From Tabrizicola piscis (lineage in GTDB: Bacteria; Pseudomonadota; Alphaproteobacteria; Rhodobacterales; Rhodobacteraceae), in the NCBI RefSeq assembly GCF_003940805.1, contig NZ_CP034328.1, positions 930,001-994,000 on the forward strand: DNA of 64,000 nucleotides, read 5' to 3'. Positions 25,727 through 34,279 of the stretch are shown here, in pieces. The notes under the pieces are model-generated. The model worked only from the letters and a program-made list of their open reading frames with translations. It was not told where the DNA came from and did not search any database. Position 1 is the stretch's first letter. The number at the start of each line of letters is the position of its first letter. The position numbers were made by a program, and so were the translations under genes.

Positions 25727-26382
25727 GCCGGACCCAGCCGGTAGCCAAGCCCGCGTTCCGTCAAGATGACCATTGCCCCCAGCTTCTTGCGCAGGTGGCT
25801 GACGTGCACTTCGATCGTGTTGCTTTCGACCTCGGCGTCGAAGGAATAAAGCCGTTCCTCCAGCTGCGGCTTGGACAGAAGTTGTCCGGGTTTCTGCAGG
25901 AAGGCTTCGAACAGCACCCACTCGCGGGCGGTAAGGGGGATGTTGCGCGTGGCCTTGGTCACCCGGCGGTCGGCAAGGTTGATGGACAGCTCACCCAGTA
26001 TGATCAAGGGGTTGGGATTGCCCGAATAGCGCCGTGCCACAGCCCCGATGCGGGCTGAAAGCTCGGAAAGGTCGAAGGGTTTGACAAGGTAGTCGTCGGC
26101 CCCGGCGTTCAGCCCTTCGATCCGGTCGGACACCTGATCCAGTGCCGTCATGATGATGACCGGGGTCTGGCTCCCCTTGGCCCGCAAGCTGCGCAGGAAG
26201 GGCAGCCCCCTGCCGTCGGGCAGCATGAGGTCAAGCAGGATCAGGTCGAAACTGGTTGTCGCAAGGGCTTCCGACGCCTCGTCCAGCCGGGCAGCCCAAT
26301 CGACGGAATGACCTTCGCCTTCCGCCTGCTCTCGCAGGGCGGTAGCGATCACGCGGTCATCTTCGATCAGCAGGATACGCAT
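25723..26382 (-). CDS. OmpR/PhoB-family response regulator
   Basis: 219 aa. Receiver domain with acidic pocket DD, phospho-acceptor Asp in LILLDLMLPDG, Thr in MTALD and Lys in YLVKPF; C-terminal winged helix with EVESNTIEVHVSHLRKKLG. First gene of the minus-strand operon with its kinase and the VIT gene. The divergent PepSY gene starts 133 bases away, so the regulator probably controls both directions from the sites near 26431-26470. Confidence 0.93.
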   Translation of the reverse strand: MRILLIEDDRVIATALREQAEGEGHSVDWAARLDEASEALATTSFDLILLDLMLPDGRGLPFLRSLRAKGSQTPVIIMTALDQVSDRIEGLNAGADDYLVKPFDLSELSARIGAVARRYSGNPNPLIILGELSINLADRRVTKATRNIPLTAREWVLFEAFLQKPGQLLSKPQLEERLYSFDAEVESNTIEVHVSHLRKKLGAMVILTERGLGYRLGPA

Positions 26383-26430
26383 CTGGGCTGTCTCCTTCGG
26401 TCCCCCGATAGCGCGTCAACCTGACGGCCA

Positions 26431-26470
26431 CCTGAAGCAGATACCCGGCCGGCTTCAGGCTGACGTCAGC
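26431..26470. promoter_or_regulatory. Nested palindromes in the two-component/PepSY divergent promoter
   Basis: Inverted repeat cctgaag-N15-cttcagg (26431-26459) abuts a perfect 12-base palindrome gctgacgtcagc (26459-26470). They sit between the response regulator and the PepSY gene and are candidates for the regulator's binding site. Confidence 0.4.
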
Positions 26471-26515
26471 TTCGCGCGGCACAAGGTATGCAGGGACCGA
26501 AGCGGAGTGTCGTCG

Positions 26516-26830
26516 ATGATCGGGATATCAACAAGACTGATGCTGACCCTGGCGCTGATCACCGCCCCGGCTTTTGCCGGCGATGATTGCGCCGTGCCGA
26601 TGACCGACTGGCAACCGCGCGAGGCGGTGATGCGGTTGGCCGCCGAAAACGGCTGGAATCTGCGGCGGATCCGGATCGATGACGGCTGTTACGAGGTGAT
26701 CGGCCGCGATGCGGAAGGCCGCTCCATCGAGGTCAAGCTCGACCCGGCAACATTGGCGGTGATCGAGATGGAGTTCGAGGAGGTCCACGAAGATGAAGAT
26801 GAGCAGGAAGAGGATGGCCATGACGATTGA
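26516..26830 (+). CDS. Small secreted PepSY-domain protein
   Basis: 104 aa from ATG 26516 (agcggag upstream; GTG at 26507 is an alternative). A Sec signal ends near APAFA/GDD. The mature part is one PepSY unit (REAVMRLAAENGWNLRRIRIDDGCYEV then GRSIEVKLDPATLAVIE) with a strongly acidic C-terminal tail (EDEDEQEEDGHDD). PepSY proteins are commonly encoded next to OmpR-type two-component systems and haem or iron reductases. Acidic tail may bind metal ions; that is inference. Confidence 0.85.
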   Translation: MIGISTRLMLTLALITAPAFAGDDCAVPMTDWQPREAVMRLAAENGWNLRRIRIDDGCYEVIGRDAEGRSIEVKLDPATLAVIEMEFEEVHEDEDEQEEDGHDD

Positions 26831-26885
26831 TCCGGCACCGGGCGCAGACGCGCGCCGCGAAACTCTGACCCCATGGAGAAACCCG

Positions 26886-27251
26886 ATGAAACTTGCCTTT
26901 GCGCTTTTGCTGATGAGCACGACCCTTGGCGCGGGTTCAGCAGCTTTTGCCGCCGGGCAGGGCCTGTCCCTGTTCCCCGATGCCAGCCTTGCATCCCGCC
27001 CCGCGCCGGATGCGGCCCTGACGCTGATCGACGATGACGGTGCGGAAGGCGACGACAAGGGTGAAGGCGGCTGGTTCTGGTCGCTGTCCGGGGGCGACGC
27101 TGCGGAGGATGACGACGATTGCGATGAGGGGGACGACGACGACGATTCTGCAGCCAGGGGCACCGGCAATGCTGCCAAGGCGGGCACTGCCCCGCCGCCG
27201 CAGAACGGCCTGTTCACCAACGGCACCGCGCCGGTGGTGAAGTCGAACTGA
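26886..27251 (+). CDS. Secreted aspartate-rich protein of unknown function
   Basis: 121 aa from ATG 26886; the frame is open further upstream within the PepSY gene but the signal peptide (MKLAFALLLMSTTLGAGSAAFA) fixes the start. The mature protein is low-complexity with Asp/Glu clusters (DDDGAEGDDKGE, and a run DDDDCDEGDDDDD with a lone Cys). No family recognised. Position between two PepSY-type genes and the acidic clusters suggest a periplasmic metal-binding or metal-handling role. Confidence 0.7.
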   Translation: MKLAFALLLMSTTLGAGSAAFAAGQGLSLFPDASLASRPAPDAALTLIDDDGAEGDDKGEGGWFWSLSGGDAAEDDDDCDEGDDDDDSAARGTGNAAKAGTAPPPQNGLFTNGTAPVVKSN

Positions 27252-27276
27252 TCCTTTCAATCCCGGAGTATCCAAG

Positions 27277-27747
27277 ATGAAATCCCTGATCGCAGCCCTT
27301 GCGCTGTCCACCGCCCTCGTTGCCCCCGGCCTTGCGCTGGCACGGCCCGTCACTCTGACCGTCAACATGGCGCAATATGGTGGGCCGGGGGCCTACCTGG
27401 CGATCTACGTCACCGATGCCTCGGGGGCCTATGCGGGCAGCCTCTGGATGGCTGGCGGAAAGTCGAAATACTACAAACACCTGACCGACTGGGCGCAGTT
27501 TACCGGCGGTGACGTCGCGCAGGTGGACGGGATCACCGGGGCCAGTGTCGGCTCGGGGCGAAGCCTTGAGCTGACCATGGATCTGGCGGACGCCCTCTTT
27601 GATGCGGGCTACACCCTGCACATCGACGCCGCGGCAGAGGACATGCGCGACAGCCCGAATGAAGTGGCCGTGCCGCTGACCGCCGCTGGTGCCGGGGTGC
27701 CCGCGCCGGGCCGCCGCTACATCGCCGATTTCACCTACGGCTTCTGA
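27277..27747 (+). CDS. DUF2271-family periplasmic protein
   Basis: 156 aa with a signal peptide ending near LALA/RPV. The sequence YLAIYVTDASGAYAGSLWMAGGKSKYYKHLTDW matches the pattern of the DUF2271 family (beta-rich, with conserved LW and LxxW), read here in short blocks. DUF2271 proteins are often encoded beside PepSY-membrane reductases and ApbE, as seen here. Function not established; a periplasmic redox partner or FMN carrier is a guess. Confidence 0.78.
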   Translation: MKSLIAALALSTALVAPGLALARPVTLTVNMAQYGGPGAYLAIYVTDASGAYAGSLWMAGGKSKYYKHLTDWAQFTGGDVAQVDGITGASVGSGRSLELTMDLADALFDAGYTLHIDAAAEDMRDSPNEVAVPLTAAGAGVPAPGRRYIADFTYGF

Positions 27748-27759
27748 TCGGACCCACCC

Positions 27760-29967
27760 ATGCTTCGCCAAGTTCACCGCTGGCCCGGCCTGTTGGCCGC
27801 CACCTTGATCCTCGCCCTTGCGCTCAGCGGGGCGGTGTTATCGCTGTTCCCGGCGACGGAGCGGCTGTCTGCGCCAACGTCGGTCACCGGGCAGACCGTT
27901 GGCGATCTGGCGGCAAAGGTGCTGGCGGCGCACCCGGGGGTGGAGCAGATCCGGCGGTCGCCTTCCGGCAAGATCACCGCTTACTGGTTTGATGCCGATG
28001 TGGCGGGGGCTGCAGTCGTGGACCCGGCTACGGGGCTGGACGTTGCCAGTGCCGACAAGGGCGCGGTGCAACGGTGGCTGACCGATTTTCACCGGTCACT
28101 GCTTCTGGGGGACGCCGGGCGCTACGCCACGGCTGCGGGGGCGTTGGCGCTGCTGGTGCTGGCCCTGTCCGGGGCGCTGCTTGTGGCACGGCGGCAGGGC
28201 GGCTGGGGTCGCTGGTTTGCGGCGATCAGGGGGCCATGGACGGGGCGGTGGCATGCAGAACTGGCGCGGGTGGCGGTGGTTGGGCTTGGCCTTTCCGCAC
28301 TGACGGCGTTGTGGATGGCGGCGGCGACTTTCGACGTGCTGCCGGTGGACGAGGCGAACCCCGCCATGCCCTCGGCGGTCAGTGGTGAGGTGGGCATGTC
28401 GCCCGCCGCGATGATCGCGCTGCAGGAAACCCCTGTGGCTGACCTGCGCGACCTTACATTTCCCTATGCCGGAGACGCGGAGGATGTCTTCACGCTAAGC
28501 ACGGGGGCCGGAACTGGCTTTGTCGATCAGGGCACCGGGAAGATGCTGGTCTGGCAATCACCGGGGCCATGGACCGTCTTGGGTGAGTGGATCTATCTTC
28601 TTCACACGGGTGATGGTGCTGCCCTCTGGGGATTGATCCTTGGCCTTGCGGCGCTGACGGTGCCGGTCCTGTCGGTGACCGGGGGGCTGATCTGGTGGCG
28701 CAACCGCCAAAGCCGCCCGCGTCTGGCGGGGATGGTGGCGGCGCCGGTGGCCGAGACGGTGATCCTTGTCGGCAGCGAGGGTGGCAGCACCTGGGGCTTT
28801 GCCGCGGCCCTGGCCCGCGCGGTGCAGGGCCATGGTCAGGGCGTGCATCTGGCACCCCTCTCCACCTTCGCGCCGCTGGCCTACAAGCACGCCAAGCGTA
28901 TTGTCATCATGACCGCGACCTGGGGCGATGGCGATGCGCCGACCTCGGCCAAGGGGGCGCTGGAGCGGCTGGCGACGGCTGGCCCGCTGGCAGGAGTGCC
29001 GCTTGTCGTGCTTGGCTTCGGAGACCGCAGCTTTCCCGCCTTCTGCGCCTATGCGGAAGCGCTGGAAGCCACCGCCAAGGCCGCAGGCTGGACCATGCCC
29101 TTGCCGCTGGACCGGATCGACCGGCAATCGCCGCAAGCCTTTGCCCGCTGGTCGCGCACCTTTGGCGAGGGGATTGGCCTGGCCTTGGACATCACTCACC
29201 AACCCCTGCCACCGCAAAGCACGGCCCTGCGTCTGGTATCGCGCATGGACTATGGCGAAAGCGTTCAGGCCCCTACGGCGATCCTGCGTTTTGCTGTGCC
29301 GAAGGTGGACCTTTGGCACCGGCTGACCGGGCGTGGCTTCGGGCGGTTCCGGGCGGGCGATCTGCTTGGTATCGTGCCAGAGGGCGATACGGTCGCGCGG
29401 CTTTACTCGCTGGCCTCAGGCGAGGCGGACGGGTTCATCGAGATCGTCGTGCGCAAGCATCCGGGCGGGCTTTGCTCGGGGCAGCTGCTGACCTTGCAAC
29501 CGGGGGACGCGGTGCAGGGGTTCCTGCGGCCCAACCCGGGGTTCCAGCCGGACCGGTCGCCAGCGCCGCTGATCCTGATCGGCGCGGGCACCGGGATCGG
29601 GCCGCTGGCAGGGTTCCTGCGGGCCAACCGAGGGCATCGACCGATGCACCTGTGGTTCGGCGCGCGCCACCCGCAAGCGGATTACCTTTACGCTGACGAC
29701 CTTGCCACATGGCAGGTCGACAGCCGCCTGACAGGCCTCCACACCGCCTTTTCCCGCACTGGACGGCGGCACTACGTGCAGGACGCGCTGCGCGAGGATG
29801 CCGAAGCGATCCGCCGACTCATGGTGGACGGTGCCCGGGTCATGGTCTGCGGCGGCCGCGAAATGGCGCAAGGCGTGCGCGACGCGATGACCGAAATCCT
29901 GCTGCCCTTGGGACTGTCGCCTGCGGCACTGAAGGCGGGGGGGCGCTATGCCGAAGACACCTACTGA
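27760..29967 (+). CDS. PepSY-membrane / flavodoxin / CysJ-like reductase fusion
   Basis: 735 aa. Residues 1-330: PepSY-associated membrane domain with about four helices, opening with the typical QVHRWPGLLAATLILALALSG. Residues ~340-480: flavodoxin domain (VGSEGGSTWGFAAAL, TATWGDGDAP). Residues ~500-735: FAD- and NADPH-binding reductase (RLYSLASGE, GLCSGQL, LIGAGTGIGPLAGFLR, VMVCGG). It should carry electrons from NADPH through FAD and FMN across or into the membrane, as in ferric or sulfite-reductase-like flavoproteins. Neighbouring ApbE could provide covalent FMN. Start is close to the DUF2271 stop (12 bases). Confidence 0.88.
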   Translation: MLRQVHRWPGLLAATLILALALSGAVLSLFPATERLSAPTSVTGQTVGDLAAKVLAAHPGVEQIRRSPSGKITAYWFDADVAGAAVVDPATGLDVASADKGAVQRWLTDFHRSLLLGDAGRYATAAGALALLVLALSGALLVARRQGGWGRWFAAIRGPWTGRWHAELARVAVVGLGLSALTALWMAAATFDVLPVDEANPAMPSAVSGEVGMSPAAMIALQETPVADLRDLTFPYAGDAEDVFTLSTGAGTGFVDQGTGKMLVWQSPGPWTVLGEWIYLLHTGDGAALWGLILGLAALTVPVLSVTGGLIWWRNRQSRPRLAGMVAAPVAETVILVGSEGGSTWGFAAALARAVQGHGQGVHLAPLSTFAPLAYKHAKRIVIMTATWGDGDAPTSAKGALERLATAGPLAGVPLVVLGFGDRSFPAFCAYAEALEATAKAAGWTMPLPLDRIDRQSPQAFARWSRTFGEGIGLALDITHQPLPPQSTALRLVSRMDYGESVQAPTAILRFAVPKVDLWHRLTGRGFGRFRAGDLLGIVPEGDTVARLYSLASGEADGFIEIVVRKHPGGLCSGQLLTLQPGDAVQGFLRPNPGFQPDRSPAPLILIGAGTGIGPLAGFLRANRGHRPMHLWFGARHPQADYLYADDLATWQVDSRLTGLHTAFSRTGRRHYVQDALREDAEAIRRLMVDGARVMVCGGREMAQGVRDAMTEILLPLGLSPAALKAGGRYAEDTY

Positions 29968-30904
29968 TCTCAAGCAGACGCTTGGCGGCGCGACTATGGG
30001 CACGCGTTGGTCAGTGCTGATCGACGCACCGATATCCGATCCCACCGTGCAATCCCACTTTCAGGCCGCAGTGGACGAAGTCGACGCCCAGATGTCGACC
30101 TGGAAACCCGAGAGCGACCTGATGCGTCTGAACGCGGCGCCTTTGGGCAGGTGGGTTCCCCTGCCGGACCGTCTTCTGACCGTGCTGGAGGCCGGGCTTG
30201 CCATAACCCGCCAGACCAACGGGGCGTTCGAAATGAACATCGGTGACGCCGTCCGCGCCTGGGGCTTCGGGCCGGATGCCATCGACCTGCCCGCAATCCG
30301 CGCTGCAAGTTCGGCGCCACGCGTTCCCGCCAGCGCGGCGCTGGAGCTGGATAGGGGCAACGGACGCGCCCGCAAATCGGCTGCGCTGGCGCTGGATCTG
30401 TCCGGCATCGCCAAGGGCTATGGGGTGGACCGCCTTGCCGAAACGGCGAGGGAGTTAGGCTTCGACCACGCGCTTTGCACCATCGACGGCGAGGTTCGGG
30501 CCCTAGGCCCGCAACGCGACGGGCGGCCTTGGGTGATCGGGATCGAGACGCCGGATGGCAGCACCACCAGCCAACACTCCATTCTGGAACTCAAGGACAT
30601 GGCCGTAGCCACCTCAGGTGACTACCGCCACTTCGTGACGGTGGGCATCACGCGCCTGTCGCACACGATGGACCCGCGCCGCGGCGCGCCATTGGTGGCT
30701 TCCCCGGCCTCGGTCACGGTGCTGTCGCAGTCCTGTATGCTGGCGGATGCGATGGCGACGGCGCTCATGGTGCTGGGCGACCGGCAGGGACCGGATTTCG
30801 CAACGGCGAATGAGATCAGTGCGCTGTTTCTGCTTCGCGTCCCGGGCGAGATGGTCGCCCTCGGCACCGGTGTCTTCGCCGCAACGGGCGAAGGCAGCGA
30901 ATAG
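29948..30904 (+). CDS. apbE: FAD:protein FMN transferase (ApbE family)
   Basis: 318 aa, overlapping the reductase gene by 20 bases. ApbE motifs: GGATMGTRWSV at the start, DLSGIAKGYGVD, GEVRALG, ATSGDYRHF and HTMDPRRGAP with the Mg/FAD-binding acidic residues, and SCMLADAMATALMVLG. ApbE enzymes attach FMN through a phosphoester bond to Ser/Thr of exported or membrane redox proteins. No N-terminal lipoprotein signal is visible, so this copy may act in the cytoplasm or has an unusual export route. The likely client is the PepSY reductase or DUF2271 protein. Confidence 0.92.
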   Translation: MPKTPTDLKQTLGGATMGTRWSVLIDAPISDPTVQSHFQAAVDEVDAQMSTWKPESDLMRLNAAPLGRWVPLPDRLLTVLEAGLAITRQTNGAFEMNIGDAVRAWGFGPDAIDLPAIRAASSAPRVPASAALELDRGNGRARKSAALALDLSGIAKGYGVDRLAETARELGFDHALCTIDGEVRALGPQRDGRPWVIGIETPDGSTTSQHSILELKDMAVATSGDYRHFVTVGITRLSHTMDPRRGAPLVASPASVTVLSQSCMLADAMATALMVLGDRQGPDFATANEISALFLLRVPGEMVALGTGVFAATGEGSE

Positions 30905-31201
30905 CGGTGGTCCGGATAGTCTCGGCCGGACGAACTCCTTGGAACGCGCGTCTCGAAAATCTGTTCGTATTACTGATCAATTTGGCTTTGATCGGTCCCA
31001 AGTGGGGCACGCACGCTGATCCTCGCCGTGTTGGGCGGTACCATGGTCGACGAAGTCGAAAACGCGCTGCGATCAATGCTCATCGGCAACCGTCCGCGAC
31101 CGCATATTTGGGTTGGGAGGGGTCCGGAAACGGCGCGCTTTGTAAAATCACGACGCCTTGCTATCTTGCGGTGCAGACGTCGGAAAAAGGCGGTGCGGTC
31201 C

Positions 31202-32590
31202 GTGAAGCAGGCGATCGTCATCTTGCACGGCATGGGCGAACAGGTACCCATGACGACGCTCAACTCGTTCGTCCGGTCGGTCTGGACGACGGACGATACG
31301 CTCGTCGATCCCGGTAAGCCCGATCCGAACACAGGCGGCTCCCGCGACCGCAACGTATCCTGGGCGAAGCCCGACGCGCGCAACTCCTCGACGGAACTGC
31401 GCCGCATTACCACCGAGCGCGACAGGGCCGGTAACTACACCGATTTCTACGAGTACTACTGGGCGCACCTGATGCAGGGTACGACATGGGAACACGTCTC
31501 GACCTGGATCAAGGACCTGCTGCTGCGTGATCCGCGCACGCGGGTACCGAAGCGCGTGTTTCACGCCTGGGTCGTGCTATGGATCGTTGCGCTGGCAGTG
31601 GTCGGCCTGACGGCATGGGGCCTTTGGCCCAAGGCCGAGGCACCCAAACCCTGGCTGGCGTGGCTTTCGGCGCTGCTGGGCATGGCGACATCGGCCTTCG
31701 TGTCGGCAGTTCTGATCAAGCGGTTTGGCGACGTCGCGCGCTACGTCAAGGCGCTACCCCCCAACGTGGCCAAGCGCCACGCGATCCGGCAGGCAGGCGT
31801 CGACCTGCTGGCACGGCTGATCGACACCAAGGAGTACGACCGCATCGTGGTCGTCGCCCATTCGCTGGGCACCATCGTAGCCTACGACATTCTCGCGCAG
31901 CTCTACAGCTACTACAACACGCACGGCGGCAACGGCCCACAGCCCGAACGCCACAGGCTGGAGCAAATGGTCCGCGATGCGCTGGCCGGTGGCAAACTGG
32001 ACATCGACGCCTACCAGGACCAGCAGGCGCGCGCCTTCGCCGAGGCCCGCGAACAGGGCGCGCCATGGATCGTGTCTGATTTTATCACGCTGGGCGCGCC
32101 TCTGGCCCATGCCGAGTTTCTGATCGCCGAAAGCCACGACGACCTGCGCGAACGGCAGCGTGACCGCCTGCTGCCGACCTGTCCGCCGGTGCTGGAGTAT
32201 GACGGCACAACGAAACTGCTGCACTTCACCTATTCCACCGCCCGCGACCGCGCGCTCGAGGATTGCCGCACTCCGCACCACGCGGCGCTTTTCGGCTTTA
32301 CCCGCTGGACCAACCTGTATTCTCACGAGAAGGGCATCCTGACCGGCGACCTGATCTCCGGCCCGGTGGGCGATGCCTTCGGCCTTGATGGGAAGGGCTG
32401 CGTGGTCAGCGGCATCCGCGACATCGCCGTGCTGCCGGCAATGACGGACGGCAAGGTGTCAGAAGGGCACCGGCGGTCGTTCTTTTCGCACAACAACTAC
32501 TGGGCGCTCGACAAGGGGACCGAGACAACCACCCCCCGCGTCCCGCACCACATCGCCGAACTGCGCCGCGCGCTTCGGCTGTTGAAGTAG
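31202..32590 (+). CDS. Membrane-associated alpha/beta-hydrolase-like protein, unknown function
   Basis: About 462 aa from GTG 31202 (ggcggtgc upstream); the frame extends upstream with basic, non-conserved sequence. It opens QAIVILHGMGEQVPM, a first strand and oxyanion-type HGMG turn seen in lipase-like proteins. Two membrane helices follow at about residues 115-140 and 150-172, then VVVAHSLGTIVAYDIL, a GxSxG-like nucleophile elbow with Ala at the first position. The C-terminal half is soluble. I do not recognise a named family. The protein is a probable inner-membrane hydrolase with the active site in the cytoplasm; no operon partner is evident. Confidence 0.7.
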   Translation: MKQAIVILHGMGEQVPMTTLNSFVRSVWTTDDTLVDPGKPDPNTGGSRDRNVSWAKPDARNSSTELRRITTERDRAGNYTDFYEYYWAHLMQGTTWEHVSTWIKDLLLRDPRTRVPKRVFHAWVVLWIVALAVVGLTAWGLWPKAEAPKPWLAWLSALLGMATSAFVSAVLIKRFGDVARYVKALPPNVAKRHAIRQAGVDLLARLIDTKEYDRIVVVAHSLGTIVAYDILAQLYSYYNTHGGNGPQPERHRLEQMVRDALAGGKLDIDAYQDQQARAFAEAREQGAPWIVSDFITLGAPLAHAEFLIAESHDDLRERQRDRLLPTCPPVLEYDGTTKLLHFTYSTARDRALEDCRTPHHAALFGFTRWTNLYSHEKGILTGDLISGPVGDAFGLDGKGCVVSGIRDIAVLPAMTDGKVSEGHRRSFFSHNNYWALDKGTETTTPRVPHHIAELRRALRLLK

Positions 32591-32709
32591 GCCATGCGCT
32601 TAAACGATCGCTCCAGATCGTGCTGTCCTGTGTGGACGCTCTGCCCCCGATTGATGCCCGGCCGATCGCCCCTAATTTCCCATGGTTCGGGCTGGGCATC
32701 GTCTGGTGG

Positions 32710-33696
32710 TTAGCCGCCGTTCACCAGCGCTTCGGGGAACTGATAGCGTTCGTCGCCGACGCTGATCGTAAACACGTCCCCGTCCTTGGTATAGCTGAGC
32801 GGCGCGGCCACGTCTGCCGAGACGGGCACCCCACCCTCGAACAGGATCGCGCGCTCGTTGCCGTCGCCCAGCGCAATCCAGACCCCGGCATTGCCCGGAC
32901 CATCGCGTACTACGCCGAACAGGCAACTGCCCATCGCCGCGCCCGCCGCCGTGGCACAGCTGACCTCGCCCGTTGCATCGAAGGGCACGCCGTTACCCTT
33001 TGGTCCGCCCTCCGGCATCTCGGCCATGGCGGGGGCGGCGGCTTCGATCAGGTAGCGGCCCGCGACCCAGCCCTGCACGCCCGATCCGTCGACGCGGACG
33101 CTGCACCAGCGCGTCTGCCCAGTCATCCGGCATCCCCGGTTCTGGGCCACCTCGCCGTTCTGGGCCTTGCCGACCGCGCCATAGCGCGTGTCTGGACCCG
33201 ACCGGATGTTCAACGCACCCTCAGTAAGCCCCGACACCTGCCACCAATCCGGCCCCCCGGCCAGGCCATCGGCAAAGTCCGCCCCGGCAAGGCCGATCCC
33301 AAGCGAATAGGTCGCGCTTTCATCCCGCCGGGATGCGTTGCGCATCAGGTAGACCTGAACGACGTAGGTGCCGGCCGCCGGCAGCGGAATGTCCGCCACA
33401 TTGCCGGAGGTGGATCCGACAAACAGCGCCTCCTGCGCGCCTTCGGGAAGGATGTTGAAGTAAAGGCTCGCGTTCGAGGCCAGAAGATCAACGGAGAGCG
33501 TCTCCCCAACCTCGCCCGTGATCATGTAGGATGCGGTGTCCTCACCCTTCAGGCTGCCTTTCAGGATCGTACCCCCGGCCGCAGACTCGGCCGATATGGT
33601 CTCGGTCTGGGTGGACTGGGCAAAGCTGACCGGGGCGAACGCAAGGCAAAGGACAAGGCTGGCCGCAAAGGGGATTGAAGCACGGAAAGCGGACAT
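32710..33696 (-). CDS. Secreted protein with bacterial SH3 domain and pre-peptidase-like domain
   Basis: 328 aa from ATG 33696, behind gcaggaga. Signal peptide MSAFRASIPFAASLVLCLAFA cut near SFA/QST. Residues ~30-135 look like a beta-sandwich (LKGSLKGEDTASYMITGEVGETLSVDL), resembling pre-peptidase C-terminal domains. Residues ~155-225 form an SH3_3 unit (GALNIRSGPDTRYGAVG, GWVAGRYLIE). The C-terminal third is unassigned with a Cys pair (SCATAAGAAMGSC). Probably periplasmic or cell-wall-associated. A lone gene. Confidence 0.8.
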   Translation of the reverse strand: MSAFRASIPFAASLVLCLAFAPVSFAQSTQTETISAESAAGGTILKGSLKGEDTASYMITGEVGETLSVDLLASNASLYFNILPEGAQEALFVGSTSGNVADIPLPAAGTYVVQVYLMRNASRRDESATYSLGIGLAGADFADGLAGGPDWWQVSGLTEGALNIRSGPDTRYGAVGKAQNGEVAQNRGCRMTGQTRWCSVRVDGSGVQGWVAGRYLIEAAAPAMAEMPEGGPKGNGVPFDATGEVSCATAAGAAMGSCLFGVVRDGPGNAGVWIALGDGNERAILFEGGVPVSADVAAPLSYTKDGDVFTISVGDERYQFPEALVNGG

Positions 33697-34279
33697 GGCT
33701 GGTCTCCTGCAATCTTGTGATCGTGGCGGCGCGTGCGCAAACCTTCGTCTTTGATACCCGAAAAACACCTTCCTGCTATCCGAAAGGCGAAGCCTTCGCC
33801 GATCGGTCCAGATCGCAGGATCGAAGGCCGCTGTAGCGCCAATGATGTCTGCAGATCGTTCCAACAACGAAGCACACGCATAGACCCCGCAAAACGATCC
33901 CCGAGCCCGCCAAAGAGGGCACGGCGGCACTCGAGGATCGCAAGTACTCATCAATTGACAGCAGCCAACGCGCAGACCGCACCCTTGCAGGACGGGCGAG
34001 GCCGCCGATTGACTGACTGCAAACCCTAGGTGAAGTGATCTTGTCCGCTATCCGCTTTGCGAAACGCCATCGTCTACGCCGTGCGGGAGCGGGCTGGCCA
34101 TGGGGATTGGTTCGACCGCCGGTGCGTCCCTCGATGGAACAGTGCCTGGTTCGCATTCGTCTGACGGCCCTGTGTCCGGATTTCTGACGTGACGAGACGG
34201 GAATTTTTCTGTACTTGAGTTGGGATGATCCGGGCTTCGCAGAATTGCTGTGCGGCTGGTTCAGAACGGGGGAAACGCC
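33697..34279. other. 583-base divergent intergenic region
   Basis: Between the SH3 gene and the FecR gene. No convincing ORF. One short palindrome, ggcgaag-c-cttcgcc at 33786-33800. The stretch near 34190-34230 is AT-richer and could hold the FecR promoter. Otherwise nothing recognisable. Confidence 0.5.
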
